This document shows positions 30,398-34,120 of a DNA stretch of 34,120 bases, one piece after another. The first letter of the stretch is position 1; each line of letters starts with the position of its first letter. This stretch comes from Phycisphaeraceae bacterium (GTDB lineage Bacteria; Planctomycetota; Phycisphaerae; Phycisphaerales; Phycisphaeraceae): the NCBI GenBank assembly GCA_947471825.1, contig CANIYR010000001.1, positions 1-34,120 on the forward strand, in the 5' to 3' direction. A program made the position numbers and the translations under genes. The notes beneath the pieces are model-generated. The model saw only the letters and a program-made list of their open reading frames with translations. It searched no databases and was not told where the DNA came from.

Positions 30398-31752
30398 TCA
30401 GGGGTTTTTGCCGTCCACCTTGGCCAGCGCCTTGTTCAGCTTGTCGATCAGGTCGTCGTAGGTCGCCGGGCGGTCTTCCGGGGCGATGTTCATCATCCAG
30501 GCGATCAGGTTGGAGAGGTAGGAATTGACGTTGAACAGCGCGGCCAGGTCGCCCGGGCCTTCCTTGAAGCGCTTGAGGATGACTTCCTTGGGCGTCGGGG
30601 CCTGGTAGGGCGGGGTGCCGGCGAGCATGTGCCACATGGTGGCGCCCAGGGAGAAGATGTCGGCCCGGCAGTCGGCCTTGTGGCCGCGGGCGATTTCCGG
30701 CGGCATGTAATAGGGGCTGCCCATGACCTTGCCCTCGACTTGCTTGCTGGCGGTTTCCGCCAGGCCGAAGTCGATGATCTTGGTCCTGCCCTGGCGGTCC
30801 AAGAGCAGGTTGCCCGGCTTGAGGTCGCGGTGGATGTAGCCCATGCTGTAGGCGTAGGCGAGGCCCGCGCAGGCATCCAGCATGATCTCGATGGTGCGGC
30901 GCTCGCCCATGCGCCCGGCGGAGGTGTGGTCGCGGAAGCGGGCATCGGTCCTGAAGTTCCAGGTGGGGTAGGCACTGAGCTCGGCATCCGCCAGGTCCTT
31001 CATGGCCGGGCCTTGTTTGATCAGTTCCAGCACGCTGCTGCCATCCACCAATTCCATGGTGATGTAGGGATGGCCCATTTCCTCATTCATCGAATAGATC
31101 TGCGCGATGTTGGGGTGGTTGAGCGAGGCCAGGATGCGCGCCTCGCGCAGGGTGCCTTGGTACAGGTCGTCATCCTTCGACGGCGGGGCGTTGACCACCT
31201 TGAGCGCCACCTGGCGGTTGAGCAGTTCATCCAGAGCCACATACACCACACCCATGGCGCCGGAGGCGACGCGCTTGACCAGGATGTACTGGCCGATCTG
31301 GCAGGGCACCTGGAAGGACACGCCGCAGTCGGGGCAATCGGCCTGGCTGAGCGGTTGCATCTCCGAGATGTTGATTTTGTGGCGGCAGCCGGAGCAGGTG
31401 ATTTCTTGGATGCGGTTGACCTGCATTTCCTTGACGGCCGGTTTGCCATCCGCCGGCGTCCGGTTGGCGCCCCCTCCGGCGTTGGGCAGGCTTTGCCGGC
31501 CGAGGCGGCGGCCTGTCCGCTGGTTTTGCCGGAATCCCCCCCGGCTGACGAGCTTGCCTGGGCTTGTGGGATGGCCGCAAGCACGCCGGTGCCGGCGTTG
31601 GGTGATTCGGCTTGGGCCTTGGCCTCCGCATCGCTTGGCTGGCCGGGGATGGTGCAGGGGTTCTGGCATCCGATGCAGCGAACGCGCCGGCCGGCGGTTT
31701 CATCGGGGACGCCCAATTTACGGTTGCAGTGCGGGCAATGGAATTTGATCAT
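30398..31752 (-). pseudogene. Zinc-ribbon Ser/Thr protein kinase, split by an apparent frameshift near 31470-31490
   Basis: Two overlapping minus-strand frames make one protein. The first starts at 31752 with MIKFHCPHCNRKLG and RCIGCQNPC, a zinc ribbon common at the start of planctomycete kinases, then a linker. The second carries another zinc ribbon (CSGCRHK...CPDCG) and a full kinase domain: VALKVV (ATP lysine), YIHRDLKPGNLLL (catalytic loop), IIDFGLAE, SPYYMPPE and GATMWHMLAGTPPY. Natural-looking sequence changes frame around a run of G residues (GGAGGGGGCG on the minus strand), equivalent to one missing base. This may be an assembly error, a mutation or, less likely, programmed frameshifting. 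If the frames were separate, the kinase could start at ATG 31426 (MQVNRIQEITC). No receptor or membrane segment is seen, so it would be cytoplasmic. Substrates are unknown. Confidence 0.8.
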
Positions 31753-31935
31753 TGCGGAACTCGGTGCCGCCTTGGGGTGGAGGGTGTGCGGCCGGGGGCG
31801 GTTGCCAAACCAACGCGTCCTAAACGGTTCGTGGCTTTTCCGGCATCATCTTACAGCAACCGTTGCGCCAAGGACGCGACCCCATCGGTTGGGTGCTGCG
31901 CATCCGGCTGTGCGGCGGTCCCCCCAGGGCCTTTT

Positions 31936-31962
31936 TTGACCGGATGGCGGCTCTGCGTTAAT
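31936..31962 (+). promoter_or_regulatory. Weak candidate promoter upstream of ilvC
   Basis: TTGACC (31936-31941) and GTTAAT (31957-31962) are 15 bases apart, in the only T-rich part of the 283-base gap between the divergent kinase and ilvC genes. The leader would be about 70 bases; I saw no leader peptide or T-box element. Confidence 0.3.
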
Positions 31963-32035
31963 CTTTCCGTCCTTTGCTTTTCCATTCCGGCGAACCGGTA
32001 TGGATGTCCAGCCCCGTCATTTCCCCAGATCCACC

Positions 32036-33040
32036 ATGGCAATTGAAACGCTCTACGACAAAGATGGCAGCATGCAACCCCTCGCCGGCAAGACCGTTGC
32101 CATCATCGGCTACGGCTCGCAAGGCCATGCCCATGCGCAGAACTTGCGCGATTCGGGCATCCAGGTGATCGTGGCCAACCGCCGTGATTCGGCCAACGGC
32201 AAGCTTGCCATTGAGCACGGGTTCAACCCGTTGCCGGTGGCCGATGCCGTCAAACAGGCCGACGTGGTGGTCATCACCCTGCCCGACGAAGTGCAGCCGG
32301 CCGTTTACAAGAACGATGTGGCCCCCAACCTCAAGGCTGGCGCCTGCGTGCTGTTCACCCACGGCTTCAACGTTCATTTCAAGACCATCGTTCCGGCCGC
32401 CAATGTCGACGTGATCATGGTCGCCCCCAAGGGCCCCGGCCACACCGTGCGCTACGAGTATGAGAAGGGCGGCGGCGTGCCGTCGCTCATGGCCGTGGCG
32501 CAGGACGCCACCGGCAAGGCCTGGGACATCGCCCTGGCCTACGCCATCGGCAACGGCGGCGGCAAGGGCGGCATCCTCAAGACCACCTTCAAGGACGAGT
32601 GTGAAACCGACCTGTTCGGCGAGCAGGTCGTGCTCTGCGGCGGCCTGGCCGAGCTCATCAAGAAGGGCTTTGAAACCCTGCTCGAGGGCGGCTACCCGCC
32701 GGAATTGGCCTATTTTGAGTGCTGCCACGAAGTGAAGCTGATCGTGGACCTGGTGGTCCGCGGCGGTCTCAACTTCATGAACCACTCCATCTCCAACACC
32801 GCGGAGTTCGGCGGCTACTACACCGGCCCGAAGATCGTGGACGACGCCGCCAAGGCCCGCATGAAGGCCGCCCTGCAGCACATCCAGACCGGCGGTTTTG
32901 CCAAGGCCTTCCGCGAGGATTACGAGAAGGGCTTCCCCTGGTTCAAGTCGCAGAAGGAAGCCAACCGCACCCATTCCGTGGAAATCGTCGGCCAGGAACT
33001 GCGCGCCCGCATGCCGTGGATCAAGCCGGTGGTCATCTAA
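32036..33040 (+). CDS. ilvC: Ketol-acid reductoisomerase, class I (334 aa)
   Basis: Second enzyme of branched-chain amino acid synthesis, isomerising and reducing acetolactate or acetohydroxybutyrate with NADPH and Mg2+. The Rossmann motif is VAIIGYGSQGHAHAQNL and the following loop NRRDSANGK has the arginine and serine residues that favour NADPH. The catalytic His is in FTHGFNVHF, and the metal-ligand helix block contains KTTFKDECETDLFGEQ and ELAYFECCHEVKLIVDL. SNTAEFGGYYTGP is also conserved. The length fits the short class I form. The reading frame opens 12 codons earlier, but MAIETLYDKD is the family start. No ilvB or ilvN genes adjoin it, and a terminator follows immediately. Confidence 0.97.
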   Translation: MAIETLYDKDGSMQPLAGKTVAIIGYGSQGHAHAQNLRDSGIQVIVANRRDSANGKLAIEHGFNPLPVADAVKQADVVVITLPDEVQPAVYKNDVAPNLKAGACVLFTHGFNVHFKTIVPAANVDVIMVAPKGPGHTVRYEYEKGGGVPSLMAVAQDATGKAWDIALAYAIGNGGGKGGILKTTFKDECETDLFGEQVVLCGGLAELIKKGFETLLEGGYPPELAYFECCHEVKLIVDLVVRGGLNFMNHSISNTAEFGGYYTGPKIVDDAAKARMKAALQHIQTGGFAKAFREDYEKGFPWFKSQKEANRTHSVEIVGQELRARMPWIKPVVI

Positions 33041-33065
33041 GAACGCCCGATTTTGGCATTCATCC

Positions 33066-33092
33066 GAAAACCCCGCTTTTGGCGGGGTTTTC
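33066..33092 (+). terminator. Terminator of ilvC
   Basis: An 11-bp stem (GAAAACCCCGC with GCGGGGTTTTC) around a 5-base loop, with a T4 run at its 3' side. Confidence 0.9.
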
Positions 33093-33144
33093 CTTTGGCT
33101 TGCGGGGCCGGCATCGGGCCCGCAAAAGCCGCGCGGCTTGGCCT

Positions 33145-33150
33145 TACAAT
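33145..33150 (+). promoter_or_regulatory. -10 box directly before acpS
   Basis: TACAAT (5 of 6 matches) ends 6 bases before the ATG at 33157, so the transcript would start on or next to the start codon. No good -35 box is visible in the GC-rich sequence upstream. Confidence 0.4.
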
Positions 33151-33156
33151 CCGCCC

Positions 33157-33558
33157 ATGATTCTCGGCCACGGCCTCGACTTGACCGACACCGACCGCGT
33201 CGCCCGCCTGCTGGGGGAGCATGGCGAGCGTTTTGTTGCGCGCTGCTTCACCGCCGGCGAGCGGGCGTACGCCGACACCCATGCCAAGCGCCGCGCCGAG
33301 GTCTATGCCGCCCGCTTTGCGGCCAAGGAGGCGGTGCTCAAGGCCCTGGGCACCGGCTTGTCGGGCGGCATCCAATGGACCGATGTGGAGGTGGTGCGCG
33401 ACGGTGCCGGCAAGCCTGGCGTCAAATTGCACGGCAGGGCGGCGCAATCGGCCGATGAGCGGGGCATCACGTCGTGGTCGCTTTCGCTCACCCATGTGCG
33501 CGGCCTGGCGGCGGCCAGCGCCATTGCCTGGGGCGGCCCCGCCGCGTTTGGAGGGTGA
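33157..33558 (+). CDS. acpS: Holo-[acyl-carrier-protein] synthase (133 aa)
   Basis: Transfers 4'-phosphopantetheine from CoA to apo-ACP, needed for fatty acid synthesis. The two magnesium-binding blocks are conserved: GHGLDLTDTDR with Asp8, and ARFAAKEAVLKALGTG with Glu58 and neighbouring Lys57. The C-terminal SLSLTHVRGLAAASAIA matches the family's S-L-S-H-T end. Family members usually have I-D at the first block (GIDI), here LDL. The trimeric enzyme is cytoplasmic and its length of 133 aa is normal. Only 3 bases separate its stop from the next start codon, so the two genes are probably one transcript. Confidence 0.95.
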   Translation: MILGHGLDLTDTDRVARLLGEHGERFVARCFTAGERAYADTHAKRRAEVYAARFAAKEAVLKALGTGLSGGIQWTDVEVVRDGAGKPGVKLHGRAAQSADERGITSWSLSLTHVRGLAAASAIAWGGPAAFGG

Positions 33559-33561
33559 CCC

Positions 33562-34120
33562 ATGCCAGACAAACCCCCGCGCAAGAGCAACCTGCCGGAT
33601 TGGGCCCGGCCCGGGCCGCAGGGCCGGGAGGCTTCCGCCGCGCCGCCGTGGTCGATGGTGGTCAATCGCAGCCAAGCGCTCGCCGGCGGCGCAGCCCTCG
33701 CCTTGCTGCTGGCCATCGCGTTTGCGGCCGGCCGCCTGGCCGCCCAAAAAAGCACCACCCGCGAACTGACGGCCAAACACAAGGCGGAGATTGACGGCAT
33801 CCTGAAAAACATGGCGCCACTGCAGGCCGGACCGGCGGTGGAGGCTCCCCGGGTCCCCGTGACGGAGGCGCCGCAGCCCGCGCCGCAAAATGCCGGCGAT
33901 CCGCGCAGGCCCGGCCTCAACTACCCGCGCCTGTGCCAGGTGCCGGTGGCCGAAGCCGAGAAAATGGTGGCTTTTCTGGCCGCCAAGGGCCAGCGGACCG
34001 TGCGCGTGCCGGTCGCCAAGGCCCCGCATCTGGTCAGCATTTATGCGACCAACCAAGGGTTCAAGTCCAGCGGGGAGATTGAATACGAGAAATTCCGCGC
34101 CGAGGTGCTCAGCTTCGGGG
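33562..34120 (+). CDS. Membrane-anchored protein with a SPOR-like segment, 3'-truncated
   Basis: The frame runs off the right edge after 186 codons. A hydrophilic start (MPDKPPRKSNLPDWARPGPQ) is followed by one membrane segment (ALAGGAALALLLAIAFAAGRLA), a short charged stretch (KHKAEIDGILKN), a Pro/Ala-rich linker, and then RLCQVPVAEAEKMVAFLAAKGQ with VRVPVAKAPHLVSIYATNQGF. The last part has the pattern of SPOR-type domains, where paired strands and helix read glycan strands, with cysteine, valine and tyrosine-aromatic positions that recall planctomycete proteins of this layout. This is a suggestion only, because the domain is seen in part. It lies 3 bases after acpS and is likely co-transcribed. 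A cell-envelope function is plausible. Confidence 0.6.
   Translation, partial: MPDKPPRKSNLPDWARPGPQGREASAAPPWSMVVNRSQALAGGAALALLLAIAFAAGRLAAQKSTTRELTAKHKAEIDGILKNMAPLQAGPAVEAPRVPVTEAPQPAPQNAGDPRRPGLNYPRLCQVPVAEAEKMVAFLAAKGQRTVRVPVAKAPHLVSIYATNQGFKSSGEIEYEKFRAEVLSFG

Noticed and set aside
31470-31490. Programmed -1 frameshift in the kinase gene
   Set aside because: No classical slippery heptamer with a downstream structure was recognised at the switch point, so a simple indel is more likely, though not excluded.

Overview
The window is a high-GC bacterial chromosome segment with dense genes, few Shine-Dalgarno sequences and many symmetric stem-loop terminators. Several families point to the PVC superphylum, most likely Planctomycetota: a PVC-type CxxCH heme protein with HEAT-like repeats, ThuA-like and DUF1080 proteins, paired Gfo/Idh and TIM-barrel sugar isomerases, a zinc-ribbon Ser/Thr kinase, and a RAYT-type 'transposase' of the kind seen in planctomycetes. 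This placement rests on gene content read by eye, not on a database search.

Layout. 1-2835: end of a methyltransferase gene, an unknown Cys-cluster protein of extreme composition, and an M19 dipeptidase. 2907-6459: two minus-strand sugar genes (TIM-barrel isomerase and Gfo/Idh/MocA oxidoreductase) split by a less GC-rich 1.4 kb patch holding a truncated hicA and a DUF1796 papain-like gene. 6675-9355: a Pro/Ala-rich mini-lipoprotein with its own promoter and terminator, then a coupled operon of a membrane-anchored unknown plus an ABC-2 transporter. 9386-14883: a minus-strand exported-protein operon (metallophosphoesterase, FAD-dependent oxidoreductase lipoprotein, and an 837-aa secreted protein with an internal duplication). 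14977-16179: a RAYT-like protein with a damaged HUH motif and a Met-rich insert. 16311-21796: a plus-strand operon of heme protein, ThuA-like protein, ketose 3-epimerase-like enzyme and DUF1080 protein, which resembles a keto-sugar/keto-glycoside route. 21880-24403: serC, flavodoxin and rpsD. 24825-29495: a tripartite exporter (TolC/NodT-like lipoprotein, ABC half-transporter, HlyD-like adaptor). 29396-29886: a decayed second copy of the RAYT C-terminus beside a CAT-anticodon tRNA. 29921-34120: hot-dog thioesterase, a frameshifted zinc-ribbon Ser/Thr kinase, ilvC, acpS and the start of a membrane protein with a SPOR-like segment.

How the parts may work together. The sugar genes (isomerase, Gfo/Idh, FAD oxidoreductase, heme protein, ThuA, epimerase, DUF1080) suggest oxidative breakdown of glycans or modified sugars, largely in the cell envelope and without a classical glycoside hydrolase. 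The exporter lies apart from any visible substrate gene. Five start codons lie only 6 to 13 bases after a recognisable -10 box, which suggests leaderless or nearly leaderless transcripts.
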